Shown here: positions 35,276-44,480 of the stretch, in pieces | Layout of the letters: the number at the start of each line of letters is the position of its first letter | How positions within the stretch are numbered: the first letter of the stretch is position 1 | Assembly: GCA_023439125.1 (NCBI GenBank) | Contig: JAEXOU010000005.1 | Location: forward strand, 744,001 to 808,000 | Reading direction: 5' to 3' | DNA: 64,000 nucleotides | DNA from: Bacillota bacterium | Lineage (GTDB): Bacteria; Bacillota; Clostridia; Lachnospirales; Lachnospiraceae | Program-made: the position numbers and the translations under genes | Notes under the pieces: model-generated | The model's database searches: none | Told to the model about the DNA's origin: nothing | Seen by the model: only the letters and a program-made list of their open reading frames with translations

Positions 35276-36193
35276 CTACCTCTTTTTCAGTTTCAAGCGT
35301 TTCCAAAGGATAAAAGCAGTACTTCCAATCACTAAGATTGCAGATAGAATCTGAGATACTGCAAACGTTGAGCCCCATGTAAATAGCTGATCGGTTCGAA
35401 GACCTTCAATCCAAAAACGTCCAATTCCATATCCTATGAAGTACAAGCATAACACTTCTCCATCGAATTTTTTATGCTTAGAATAAATAATAAGGATAAT
35501 TAGTAGAGCTAAATTCCATAATGATTCATACAAAAAAGTTGGGTGTACGGAAATATACTCAATTCCATCAATCATAAGGGTATGATTTCTTATCTCTTTG
35601 ATTGCATCCAATGCTTCTGGTCGATTTGCATACCGAGCATTAAGAGTATCAATGGAACAAGTATAATCTCCTCCCACATGAGCTAAATTTAGCTGCATCG
35701 ATAAAAGACCATCATAATACTTGCCAAATGCCTCACGATTAAAGAAATTTCCCCATCTTCCAATCACCTGACCAATAATTAAGCCTAACACACCAGTATC
35801 AGCTAAAAGACCAAAGGATATCTTTTTAACTTTACAATAGATAATTGCTGTAAGAACTGCTGCAATCACTCCGCCATAGATGGCCAATCCTCCAGTACGA
35901 AGATTTAGAATGCTAAGCGGATTGTCTTTAAATTGACTCCATTTGAATATAACATAATATAGTCTAGCTCCAATTACTGCAAAGATAATTCCATATAATG
36001 CAAAGTCCCAGTAGACGTCTGGATTCTGTCCTGTACGTTTTGCCTGCCATTGAGCAAGTAAAACACCACAAACCATACCGATTGCAATTATAATTCCATA
36101 AAAAGCAATGTCAATGCCAAAAACAGTAATACCAGTTCCTAGATTGCTAAACTCAATCCCAAGATTCCGAAACCAAATGTCCGATTTTTCCAT
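35276..36193 (-). CDS. lgt: Prolipoprotein diacylglyceryl transferase Lgt
   Basis: A 305-residue polytopic membrane enzyme that transfers diacylglycerol from phosphatidylglycerol to the lipobox cysteine. Seen: the conserved LRTGGLAIYGGVIAAVLTA, the signature IGRWGNFFNREAFG, HPTFLYESLWNL and GRFWIEGLRTDQL. About seven hydrophobic helices are visible. The gene follows ychF by 16 bases. It would act on lipoproteins such as the sugar-binding protein at 11696-13141. Confidence 0.95.
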   Translation of the reverse strand: MEKSDIWFRNLGIEFSNLGTGITVFGIDIAFYGIIIAIGMVCGVLLAQWQAKRTGQNPDVYWDFALYGIIFAVIGARLYYVIFKWSQFKDNPLSILNLRTGGLAIYGGVIAAVLTAIIYCKVKKISFGLLADTGVLGLIIGQVIGRWGNFFNREAFGKYYDGLLSMQLNLAHVGGDYTCSIDTLNARYANRPEALDAIKEIRNHTLMIDGIEYISVHPTFLYESLWNLALLIILIIYSKHKKFDGEVLCLYFIGYGIGRFWIEGLRTDQLFTWGSTFAVSQILSAILVIGSTAFILWKRLKLKKR

Positions 36194-36209
36194 TCAAACA
36201 CCACTTTCC

Positions 36210-37307
36210 TTACACATTAAATCGGAACAGAACAACATCTCCATCTTGAACTACATATTCTTTCCCCTCAGAACGGACTAATCCTTTTTCTTTTGCAGCA
36301 TTATAGTTCCCACATTCCACTAAATTATCATAGCTTACGATTTCTGCACGAATAAATCCACGTTCAAAATCAGTATGAATTTTCCCAGCAGCCTGAGGTG
36401 CTTTTGTACCTCTTGTAATTGTCCATGCCCTTGTTTCCATAGGACCAGCAGTTAAATAGCTAATTAACCCAAGTAAATGATAACTTGCACGAATTAATTT
36501 CTCAAGACCAGATTCAGCAATTCCAAGATCATCTAAGAATATTTTCTTTTCATCGTCATCGAGTTCTGCAATTTCCTGTTCAATCTGAGCACAAATTACA
36601 AACACTTCGCTTCCTTCCGCGATTGAAAATTCACGAACAACTTGAACAAATGAGTTACTAGCTCCTTCGTCAGCCAAATCATCTTCTTGTACATTTGCTG
36701 CATAAATAACAGGCTTACTTGTCAATAGGTTCAACTCTAAAAGCATGTCTTTTTCTTCATCATCATCTGTCTCAAACTGTTTTGCTGGTTTGCCATCCTC
36801 TAAAAAAGCTTTTACTCTCGTTAATAAATCAGCTTCCTTTGCAAGCGCCTTATCATTCTTTGCACCTTTTATTACTCTCGACAGTCTACGCTCAATTACT
36901 TCAATATCACTAAAAATCAATTCAAGATTGATTGTCTCGATATCACGTAAAGGATTTACACTACCATCAACATGTATAATATTAGAATCTTCAAAGCATC
37001 GTACAACATGTACAATTGCATCTACTTCACGAATATTAGCTAAAAACTGATTACCAAGTCCTTCACCTTTACTCGCTCCTTTTACAAGTCCTGCGATATC
37101 AACAAATTCAATCACTGCTGGAACGATTCTTTCTGAATTATAAATATCAGATAATACTTTTAATCTTGCATCAGGGACCGGAACAATACCGACATTAGGG
37201 TCAATCGTACAGAATGGATAATTTGCTGATTCTGCCCCCGCTTTCGTCAATGCATTAAATAACGTACTTTTACCTACATTTGGCAATCCAACAATACCTA
37301 GTTTCAT
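36210..37307 (-). CDS. ychF: Redox-regulated ATPase YchF (Obg-like)
   Basis: A 365-residue member of the OLA1/YchF family: P-loop GLPNVGKSTLFNAL at the N-terminus, DIAGLVKGASKGEGLGNQFL (G3 region), an alpha-helical insertion, and a C-terminal TGS domain (GPMETRAWTITRGTKAPQAA, HTDFERGFIRAE). Family members bind ribosomes, prefer ATP, and are linked to stress responses. AGGT lies six bases before the ATG. Position next to lgt is seen in several clostridia but has no clear functional meaning. Confidence 0.96.
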   Translation of the reverse strand: MKLGIVGLPNVGKSTLFNALTKAGAESANYPFCTIDPNVGIVPVPDARLKVLSDIYNSERIVPAVIEFVDIAGLVKGASKGEGLGNQFLANIREVDAIVHVVRCFEDSNIIHVDGSVNPLRDIETINLELIFSDIEVIERRLSRVIKGAKNDKALAKEADLLTRVKAFLEDGKPAKQFETDDDEEKDMLLELNLLTSKPVIYAANVQEDDLADEGASNSFVQVVREFSIAEGSEVFVICAQIEQEIAELDDDEKKIFLDDLGIAESGLEKLIRASYHLLGLISYLTAGPMETRAWTITRGTKAPQAAGKIHTDFERGFIRAEIVSYDNLVECGNYNAAKEKGLVRSEGKEYVVQDGDVVLFRFNV

Positions 37308-37343
37308 TTTATTACCTACACCTTTCTTTTGTACACAACTATT

Positions 37344-37994
37344 TTAGTCATGTGCTTCTATCATAATTAATATTCCTTGTTCAAAGGATATCTCACAATT
37401 ATCATCTACAACTTCATTACTAATTCCAATGCTTACTCCTGATTGAAGTAAAAATTCATTTAAAGGATATTTAAACCCTTTTAAGGTTAGTTTCTCTACG
37501 TTTTGAGTAAAAGGAAGAAGAGAAACATAAGTACCAAAAAGTTCATCTTTACATAAATGCAAAGATGAATCATAAAGTGAAATTCGATTTCTCTCATCAA
37601 TCATAATACCACGAATCTTTTTACATAATAGTCTGTATAACATATGAAGATTACCAAGAGTATGATCAAATCTTCCACCCATAGCTCCCAAAATAACTAC
37701 TTCATCATATCCCATTCTAATAGTATAGTCAACTGCTGTTTCAGTATCAGTTTCATCCTTTTCTGGAACCAATTCTATCTTGGTAACAGAATCCATCTTA
37801 CGATACTTATCGACTAAATGATCTTCGGCTGTATCAAAATCTCCAACCATCACATCCGGTATTAACCCTAACTGATTGGTGTAAAACAATCCATTATCTA
37901 CTGCAAGTAAACAGTCATAGCTGAGATTTCTTATATAATCGCGTGCAAATTCAAGATTAAGCGTACCACCTGTTATAATCAATGCCCGTTTCAT
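37344..37994 (-). CDS. thiN: Thiamine pyrophosphokinase
   Basis: A 216-residue enzyme that makes thiamine diphosphate from thiamine and ATP. The family signatures are VDNGLFYTNQLGLIPDVMVGDFD, PEKDETDTETAVDYTIRMG and ILGAMGGRFDHTLGNLHML. I start at the second of two adjacent ATGs (37994), six bases after GGGAG. Position after rpe in the prkC operon matches B. subtilis, with a PilZ-domain gene inserted in between. Confidence 0.94.
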   Translation of the reverse strand: MKRALIITGGTLNLEFARDYIRNLSYDCLLAVDNGLFYTNQLGLIPDVMVGDFDTAEDHLVDKYRKMDSVTKIELVPEKDETDTETAVDYTIRMGYDEVVILGAMGGRFDHTLGNLHMLYRLLCKKIRGIMIDERNRISLYDSSLHLCKDELFGTYVSLLPFTQNVEKLTLKGFKYPLNEFLLQSGVSIGISNEVVDDNCEISFEQGILIMIEAHD

Positions 37995-38007
37995 CATAAG
38001 CTCCCTT

Positions 38008-38688
38008 CTATTGTCGAACTTGACGAGCTTTTAACTTCAAAAGTTCTTGTCTTTGCGTCTCATAAATATATTTTGTTAATGTTCTACTTGTTTCTGTTAA
38101 CCGGCCACCGTAATAATAAGAATATTTTCCATGTCTACTTTCAAAGAAGCGAATAATAACCGCACTACAGTTAATATCTCCGATACTGGACTGGAACGTA
38201 AATGAAACTTCAGTCTCAAGATTCAGTAAATGATTTGTATAAAAACCTACTCCAACTTCACTAATATCACGTATGATAGCAGGACAATTTTCTATACGAT
38301 AGCACTCTTCCATCTCCGAAAAGTCGCTTTGTTCAGTCACTTTATATAATAAATCTACACTTTCATTTATCGAAATGCGATAGGCATTACGACGATTATA
38401 AGATTCCCCATGTTGATCTGAATATAAGCAGTGAAATTGCTCACCATCAAGCTCTACAATTCCTCCCGTCACATTGGTCCACTTCCACATACGATCCTCA
38501 TTGCGATAAACTATATCAATGATATCTGTACTCAAAAATTGAAATACATGTTTGCCACTGGCAATTAAACTAATACATACTCTTCCTTCACTAGCATCTT
38601 CAATTTTACTTACAACTCGATAGTGATAGCCATCTCGATTAATATAGATATCAATTGGTTTTCCTATCCTTGTTTCCCCCAGTAGCAT
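38008..38688 (-). CDS. PilZ-domain (YcgR-like) c-di-GMP effector
   Basis: A 226-residue protein with an N-terminal YcgR-type beta-barrel (LGETRIGKPIDIYINRDGY) and a C-terminal PilZ domain carrying the c-di-GMP motifs RRNAYR (RxxxR) and DISEVGVGF ([D/N]xSxxG). Such proteins sense cyclic di-GMP and act on motility or exopolysaccharide targets. The ATG at 38688 has AAGGAGG nine bases upstream, inside rpe; the gene overlaps rpe by 38 bases, so the two are coupled. The target cannot be told; no flagellar genes are nearby. Confidence 0.9.
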   Translation of the reverse strand: MLLGETRIGKPIDIYINRDGYHYRVVSKIEDASEGRVCISLIASGKHVFQFLSTDIIDIVYRNEDRMWKWTNVTGGIVELDGEQFHCLYSDQHGESYNRRNAYRISINESVDLLYKVTEQSDFSEMEECYRIENCPAIIRDISEVGVGFYTNHLLNLETEVSFTFQSSIGDINCSAVIIRFFESRHGKYSYYYGGRLTETSRTLTKYIYETQRQELLKLKARQVRQ

Positions 38689-39337
38689 GTGCAAAAACCT
38701 CCTTAAATGCTTTTACATTCGCTTGTATATCACCCTTAAATACAGCAGTGCCTGCAACGATTACATTTGCTCCAGCTTCCATAATTTCTGATACATTATC
38801 CTGTGTCAATCCACCATCAACTTCGATATCAACACTTAGCTTTGCTTCTTCAATCATTTTCCTTAACTGCCTTACTTTATCTAACGTTGAAGGAATAAAC
38901 TTTTGACCGCCAAAGCCAGGATTAACTGACATTAGGAGTACCATCGAAACTTCTGGTAAAATATATTCAAGAATATTTAAAGGTGTCGCCGGGTTTAGTG
39001 CAACAGCTGCTTTTAAGCCTCGATCCTTAATAGCCATAATTGTGCGGTTGAGATGTTTACAGCTTTCTGCATGAATACAAATAATATCTGCACCAGCATT
39101 TGCAAAGTCATCAATATAACGTATCGGTTCCTCTATCATAAGGTGAACATCAAAAATTAGATTCGATACACTACGCAACGCGCTAATCACAGGCACACCA
39201 AAAGAAATGCTCGGAACAAAATTTCCATCCATAACATCAAGATGTAGATACTCAGCCCCCGCACGTTCCACTTCTAATATTTGTTCATTTAAATTTGCAA
39301 AATCTGCTGCTAAAATTGAAGGTGATAGTTTGTACAT
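38651..39337 (-). CDS. rpe: Ribulose-phosphate 3-epimerase
   Basis: A 228-residue TIM-barrel enzyme interconverting ribulose-5-phosphate and xylulose-5-phosphate. Seen: LSPSILAADFANL, LHLDVMDGNFVPSISFG with metal ligands, FDVHLMIEEP, MSVNPGFGGQKF, and EVDGGLTQDN with AGTAVF. AGGAG is three bases before the ATG, closer than usual. It follows rsgA by 13 bases, and its 3' end overlaps the PilZ gene. Confidence 0.96.
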   Translation of the reverse strand: MYKLSPSILAADFANLNEQILEVERAGAEYLHLDVMDGNFVPSISFGVPVISALRSVSNLIFDVHLMIEEPIRYIDDFANAGADIICIHAESCKHLNRTIMAIKDRGLKAAVALNPATPLNILEYILPEVSMVLLMSVNPGFGGQKFIPSTLDKVRQLRKMIEEAKLSVDIEVDGGLTQDNVSEIMEAGANVIVAGTAVFKGDIQANVKAFKEVFAHATGGNKDRKTN

Positions 39338-39350
39338 ATACTCCTGCTTT

Positions 39351-40229
39351 CTAGTATTTTTTTTGATTTTTTAACTCATCGAAAATTTGACAATAGTTTT
39401 CATAACGAGTTCTACTAATTTCCTCATTAGCTAATGCTTCTTTCACTTTACAATCAGGTTCATTCACATGGTTACAACCATGAAAACGGCACTCCCCTAG
39501 ATACTCCTCAAACTCAGGATAATAATACTTTAACTCCTCTTCTTGCATGTCTGATAAATACAATGAGCTAAATCCAGGCGTATCCAACAGATACGTATGA
39601 TCCTTCATAGCGATAAATTCCGTATGCCTTGTTGTATGCTTACCACGTTTGATTTTTTCTGAAATAGAACCTGTTTCCATTAAAACATTATCTTGAATTT
39701 GATTTGTTAAAGAGGATTTCCCAACTCCGGAAGGGCCAGCCAATACCGTTACTTTTCCCTTGAGTAATTGTTTTACATAATCTACTCCCTGACCAGTAAT
39801 CGCATTCGTAAAAATAATCTTGTAACCTGTTCCTTTAAAATTATCTAAAATCATATTTTGATCAACGGAAGACCCACGATCCACTTTATTAAAACATATG
39901 ATTGTTTCTATACGCTGTCGCTCCATCATTACTAAAAAACGGTCCAGCAAATTGTAATTAGGTGCCGGATCAGCTACTGCAAAAATAACAAGCGCTTGAT
40001 CAATATTTGCAACTGCCGGACGTATCAATTCACTTTTCCGTTCTTTAATATCAACGATATTTCCTGTTTTTTTCTCTTGATCGAGGATGACGACTTCAAC
40101 GTCATCCCCGACTAATGGTTTTATCTTGCGGTTTCGAAAGATACCTTTGGCCTTGCATTCAATTTCTCCAAATTCCTCTACATACACGTAATAAAATCCT
40201 GCAATACCTCTAATTATTTTTCCAAACAT
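39351..40229 (-). CDS. rsgA: Ribosome small-subunit biogenesis GTPase RsgA
   Basis: A 292-residue circularly permuted GTPase that acts in 30S maturation. Order: N-terminal OB domain (IRGIAGFYYVYVEEFGEIEC), then G4 (CFNKVDR), G1 (AGPSGVGKSSLTNQI), G2/G3 (HTTRHTEF, LLDTPGFSSL), and the C-terminal zinc knuckle CRFHGCNHVNEPDC. The ATG has CGGAGA eight bases upstream and lies three bases past the prkC stop. It is in the conserved prpC-prkC-rsgA-rpe-thiN order. Confidence 0.97.
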   Translation of the reverse strand: MFGKIIRGIAGFYYVYVEEFGEIECKAKGIFRNRKIKPLVGDDVEVVILDQEKKTGNIVDIKERKSELIRPAVANIDQALVIFAVADPAPNYNLLDRFLVMMERQRIETIICFNKVDRGSSVDQNMILDNFKGTGYKIIFTNAITGQGVDYVKQLLKGKVTVLAGPSGVGKSSLTNQIQDNVLMETGSISEKIKRGKHTTRHTEFIAMKDHTYLLDTPGFSSLYLSDMQEEELKYYYPEFEEYLGECRFHGCNHVNEPDCKVKEALANEEISRTRYENYCQIFDELKNQKKY

Positions 40230-40232
40230 TCA

Positions 40233-42401
40233 TTAATTCTCCGCTGTTAGATATACACTCCATGTTTCACCTGAATAGATAACATTATCTACATACATAA
40301 TAATCGTTCCATTGCCTTCATTACCTTCCACATGAACGTTAGAAAAATCGCTATAGAAAGTATCATAGGAGGATTGTTTTTCTACAATGATTGTGTGCTC
40401 TCCATTCTGCTCTAATTCCAAAGTTATGATACCACTACCGTCCACTTCAAATGGATTTGTTGTAATCGATACCCTACCTGAATATACAGTTGGATTTTCT
40501 GGTGTTTCTGTTGGTGTCGGTGTTATATCGTCATCTGGTTCAGTTGGTGTTGGTGTCGTAATATCCTCAGGTCCAATACTTAAAGAAATGTTGACAACTG
40601 TACCAACAGGTACTTCTTGACCAAAGGTATATGACTGAAGACAAACATAACCTTCTGCAAATGCATTACTATGGATATAGGATCTTTCACCTAAAACTAA
40701 ACCAACGTTTTCAAGTTCTAATTTTGCATTTAACTCATCTTTACCACGTAAATCAGGAACTTGAACCATTTGAACTCCTGCACCCGAGCTTACATAAACA
40801 GTAACTGTGGAACCCTTCGCAACATAAACTGGATTATTAGAATCTGTTGTACGTGCAGGTTCTGTACGAATAACCATATCCTTTTCTAAATCATTATTCT
40901 CTTCATAAACAGGCACCACTACTAAACCTAAATCTTCTAATTGCTTCTTTACTTGCTCATAAGAATGATTATAGACATCCGGGAGAATAATCTGCTCAGG
41001 ACCAGCACTAATTGTTAAAGTAACAATAGCATCCTTAGCCACTTCAGTTCCAGCCTCTGGTTCTTGTCTTATAATGCTACCAGCAGGAATTGTATCATGA
41101 TACTCCTCCTCTGGCGAATAAATAATCTGAAAGTCTTGCGAGCGTTCTTTTAATGCTTCAATCGCAGCCTCTCTAGTTAATGGTACCACTTGTGGTAATA
41201 CAACCATCTCCGTGTCACCTGTAGTGATTGTAGGTGTTGGTGATAACTCACCTGTAATGGATGGAGTAGGTGTAAGATTAGGTTGTTTTGAGCTTGCTGA
41301 AGGTAAGAATTTACTTATGAACAGCAATACAACCCCACCAATTATGATAACTGTAACAATCATACCAATAACAAGTATTTTTTCAATTTTTGAATCTACG
41401 GAATCTAATTCCTCTTCCTCTTCTTTTTGAACTTTATTCAAATTTTTATCTTTATTCATATGATCGTAAGTAGTAACCGGAGTTTTTGCTGCACTCTTTA
41501 TATGACTCATCTCATCGTCGGATAAATGGATTGTAGGTGAATCACTTACCATTCCATTGGAGATAACAACGTAATCACCGTCTTTATTAATAATGGAACG
41601 TTTTAGATCTGCAATTAAATCTCCAGCAGTTAAGTATCTACGCTCTGGTTTCTTCTGCATACACTTTTGAACAATTTTCTCCAAACTAACAGGTACATCT
41701 GGATTTAATTCACGAAGTGGCTGTGCTTCCCCCTGAATATGAAGTAATGCTACAGATACGCTATTATCTCCAGCAAAAGGAACCTCTCCACTTAGCATTT
41801 CATAAATTGTTACACCAAGAGAGTAAATATCACTTTTTTCATCACTATATCCACCACGAGCTTGCTCAGGTGATAAGTAATGTACAGAACCTATTGCATT
41901 CTGTGTTACAGTATTTGTCGTTACTGCCTTTGCAATACCAAAATCAGTAACTTTAACTTTACCATCTCTGGAAATAATAATATTCTGTGGTTTAATATCA
42001 CGGTGAATGATATGATTTTCGTGTGCCGCTTCCATACCTTGTGCAATTTGGATCGCAATACCAACAGCTTCTTTTACTTCAAGTCTGTTTTTTCGTTCAA
42101 TAAATTTCTTTAATGTGATTCCTTCAACAAGTTCCATAACAATGTAATAAAGCCCATCATCATCTCCAACGTCATATACGTTGACAATGTTTGGGTGGGA
42201 TAAACCTGCTACAGATTGAGCCTCTCCTCGAAATTTAGCTACGAAGTTTTTATCACTCGAATATTCTGGTTTTAATATTTTGATTGCGACATACCGATTC
42301 AAACGGTGACATTTTGCTTTATAAACATCAGCCATCCCACCAGAACCGACTTTATCAATAATCTCATATCTTTCACTGATAAACATTCCGGGTTTAATCA
42401 T
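40233..42401 (-). CDS. prkC: Membrane Ser/Thr kinase PrkC with PASTA domains
   Basis: A 722-residue Hanks-type kinase that senses peptidoglycan or lipid II and regulates wall synthesis, growth and germination. Residues 1-270 are the kinase: GSGGMADVY loop, Lys41, HRDIKPQN with Asp135, DFG at 153-155. A juxtamembrane linker, one helix (KILVIGMIVTVIIIGGVVLL, near 345-365), three external PASTA domains (from about 400 to 615, each with a LP or VPD start) and a Thr/Pro-rich spacer follow. The C-terminal ~80 residues form an extra beta-rich domain. It is directly downstream of its phosphatase. Confidence 0.96.
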   Translation of the reverse strand: MIKPGMFISERYEIIDKVGSGGMADVYKAKCHRLNRYVAIKILKPEYSSDKNFVAKFRGEAQSVAGLSHPNIVNVYDVGDDDGLYYIVMELVEGITLKKFIERKNRLEVKEAVGIAIQIAQGMEAAHENHIIHRDIKPQNIIISRDGKVKVTDFGIAKAVTTNTVTQNAIGSVHYLSPEQARGGYSDEKSDIYSLGVTIYEMLSGEVPFAGDNSVSVALLHIQGEAQPLRELNPDVPVSLEKIVQKCMQKKPERRYLTAGDLIADLKRSIINKDGDYVVISNGMVSDSPTIHLSDDEMSHIKSAAKTPVTTYDHMNKDKNLNKVQKEEEEELDSVDSKIEKILVIGMIVTVIIIGGVVLLFISKFLPSASSKQPNLTPTPSITGELSPTPTITTGDTEMVVLPQVVPLTREAAIEALKERSQDFQIIYSPEEEYHDTIPAGSIIRQEPEAGTEVAKDAIVTLTISAGPEQIILPDVYNHSYEQVKKQLEDLGLVVVPVYEENNDLEKDMVIRTEPARTTDSNNPVYVAKGSTVTVYVSSGAGVQMVQVPDLRGKDELNAKLELENVGLVLGERSYIHSNAFAEGYVCLQSYTFGQEVPVGTVVNISLSIGPEDITTPTPTEPDDDITPTPTETPENPTVYSGRVSITTNPFEVDGSGIITLELEQNGEHTIIVEKQSSYDTFYSDFSNVHVEGNEGNGTIIMYVDNVIYSGETWSVYLTAEN

Positions 42402-42443
42402 TTCAATACCTTTAACCTTTCTCCTCTTTTATATCTTAATTGA

Positions 42444-43169
42444 TTAGATGATACTTACTAAAACGATTGCAATATTATCTTTACCGCCACATTCATTCGC
42501 TTTATAAATCAATTGTTGTACTGCTACATCGAGGTTGTCTTTATTCTGATGAACAATATTAAATATATCCGAATCATCAACCATATTAGTTAAACCATCG
42601 GAACATAACAATACAATATCATCTTCCTTCATACCAACTTCGAAGAAATCTGCTGTAACCTTACTATTTGCTCCAACTGCACGAGTAATAATATTTTTTT
42701 TAGGGTGAAATTTCGCTTCTTCCTTCTTTAATTCACCTGTTTTTACCATTTCTTCAACTAAAGAATGATCCACAGTAATCTGCTTGATTGCATCATTGAT
42801 TAAGTACAAACGACTATCGCCAATATTGGCTACATACATAATATGTTCAAGTACCGTTGCTAATACTAAGGTCGTTCCCATACCCTCTAAATCACTTTTC
42901 TGCTTCGATTGTTGTATTAGTTTTTCATTTGCTTCATTTATTGCATTTTCTATCAATCCAATAACAGTTTTCTCAGAGCTGTTTATAATGTTTGAAACAA
43001 TCGTTTCCACACAAAAGCGAGAAGCAAAGTCTCCTGCATTATGCCCACCCATGCCATCGGCAACAATGAATAAATTCGGCAATGCACCAACGCAACTGTC
43101 ATTGCAGTAAATATAATCTTGATTCACTTCTCTTTTTTGACCTACATCGGTAGCAGAGTATGCTCTCAT
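42444..43169 (-). CDS. prpC: PP2C-type Ser/Thr phosphatase PrpC/Stp
   Basis: A 241-residue metal-dependent phosphatase. Motifs: DVGQKREVNQDY, FIVADGMGGHNAGDFAS, GTTLVLA, IGDSRLYLI, HSLVEEMV, TRAVG, LLCSDGLTNMV and CGGKDNIAIVLV, all with the metal-binding Asp residues. It reverses PrkC phosphorylation. AGGAGG lies just before the ATG, inside the end of rlmN. The prpC-prkC pair is conserved in Firmicutes. Confidence 0.96.
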   Translation of the reverse strand: MRAYSATDVGQKREVNQDYIYCNDSCVGALPNLFIVADGMGGHNAGDFASRFCVETIVSNIINSSEKTVIGLIENAINEANEKLIQQSKQKSDLEGMGTTLVLATVLEHIMYVANIGDSRLYLINDAIKQITVDHSLVEEMVKTGELKKEEAKFHPKKNIITRAVGANSKVTADFFEVGMKEDDIVLLCSDGLTNMVDDSDIFNIVHQNKDNLDVAVQQLIYKANECGGKDNIAIVLVSII

Positions 43170-43173
43170 GTGA

Positions 43174-44226
43174 TTACTTCACCTCCTGACCTGTTATTCT
43201 TTCTTGATAACTCTTGCGAAGTTGTCCACAGGCTGCATTAATATCAGAGCCCATTTCTCTTCTAATAGTAACATTAATTCTATTTTTTTCAAGTATATTT
43301 TTGAAATTCTGTATATTGTCCTCCGTAGAACGTTTAAAATCGCGCTCTTTAATCGGATTAACAGGTATTAAATTCACATGACAGTTCTTCCCTTTTATTA
43401 AATGATATAGTTCTCGAGCATGTGCCTCACTGTCATTAACTCCCTTAACTAAAGAATATTCGAAGCTAATACGACGTTTTGTTTTCTCATAGTAATAATC
43501 GCATGCTGATAGAACTTCAGTTAAACTATATCGATTCGCTACTGGCATAATTTTTTTACGTTCTTCATCATTCGGTGCATGTAATGATAAAGCAAGCGTA
43601 ATCGTTAATCCTTCATCTGCTAGTTGTCGTATTTGATCCGCTAATCCACAAGTAGAAACCGTAATATTTCTTTGCGAGATATTGAGTCCTTTTTCGTTGG
43701 ATAACATTCGCACAAATCGAACAATGTTATCGTAATTGTCCATTGGTTCCCCTGTTCCCATGATAACGACATTGCTTACTCTTTCTCCTGTTATATGTTG
43801 AATACGATAGATTTCATCTAGCATCTCAGAAGTAGTAAGATTTCGAGTTAGACCTCCGATTGTAGAAGCGCAAAATCTGCACCCCATGCGGCATCCAACC
43901 TGTGAAGAAATACATACCGAGTTACCATGATGATATTTCATCAATACACTTTCAATTACATGCCCATCTTTCAACTGAAATAAAAACTTAATTGTTCCAT
44001 CAATTTTTGATTCATAACGTTCTACTTCTTTTAAACAGATGTATTCAAAATGTTCTTTTAATTTTTCTCTTAATGCAACAGAAATATTGGTCATCTGATC
44101 GAAGTTTTCCACTAGTTTTACGTGTAGCCATTCGTAAATCTGAGCAGCTCGAAATTTCTTCTCTCCAAGTTTTAATAATTCATCTTCTAATTCATTTATT
44201 GTTAATGATTTAATATCAATTTTCAA
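43174..44226 (-). CDS. rlmN: Dual-specificity RNA methyltransferase RlmN
   Basis: A 350-residue radical SAM enzyme that adds C2-methyl to A2503 of 23S rRNA and A37 of tRNAs. The iron-sulfur Cys112, Cys116 and Cys119 lie in GCRMGCRFCAS. The second catalytic Cys lies in INAACGQL near the C-terminus. GTGEPMDNYDN is also typical. The start is TTG with AGAGG nine bases upstream. A MITE-like element (44280-44480) separates it from rsmB, although both are usually adjacent in one operon. Confidence 0.96.
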   Translation of the reverse strand: MKIDIKSLTINELEDELLKLGEKKFRAAQIYEWLHVKLVENFDQMTNISVALREKLKEHFEYICLKEVERYESKIDGTIKFLFQLKDGHVIESVLMKYHHGNSVCISSQVGCRMGCRFCASTIGGLTRNLTTSEMLDEIYRIQHITGERVSNVVIMGTGEPMDNYDNIVRFVRMLSNEKGLNISQRNITVSTCGLADQIRQLADEGLTITLALSLHAPNDEERKKIMPVANRYSLTEVLSACDYYYEKTKRRISFEYSLVKGVNDSEAHARELYHLIKGKNCHVNLIPVNPIKERDFKRSTEDNIQNFKNILEKNRINVTIRREMGSDINAACGQLRKSYQERITGQEVK

Positions 44227-44279
44227 AAAATTTTACCTCTTTCAATTTGGGTGCCAAAAATACTTTTCTAACATTTATT

Positions 44280-44480
44280 CGTCATATTGCGCATCAATAA
44301 ACTTGCTAAAATGGGATGACTAACATAATTCAGGAGCATACTGTTATGAAGTCGTCGGTACTTTGGGCCTGTATTTTAGGCCCTTATGTACCGCTACGAA
44401 CTTCATTCAAGCGAGAGCGTGTTGCGGATGAATTATGTTAGTCATCCCATACTCATAATATTTCTTTGCGCAATATGACG
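44280..44480 (+). mobile_element. MITE-like inverted-repeat element, copy 3 of 4, inside the rsmB-rlmN operon
   Basis: A 201 bp copy. Its ends read CGTCATATTGCGCA and TGCGCAATATGACG: two substitutions relative to the other copies, both mirrored exactly on the opposite arm. The inner arms (GGGATGACTAACATAATTCA) carry two further mirrored changes. The element stops exactly at the base before the rsmB stop codon TAA (44481-44483), so it sits directly behind the gene. Confidence 0.88.
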
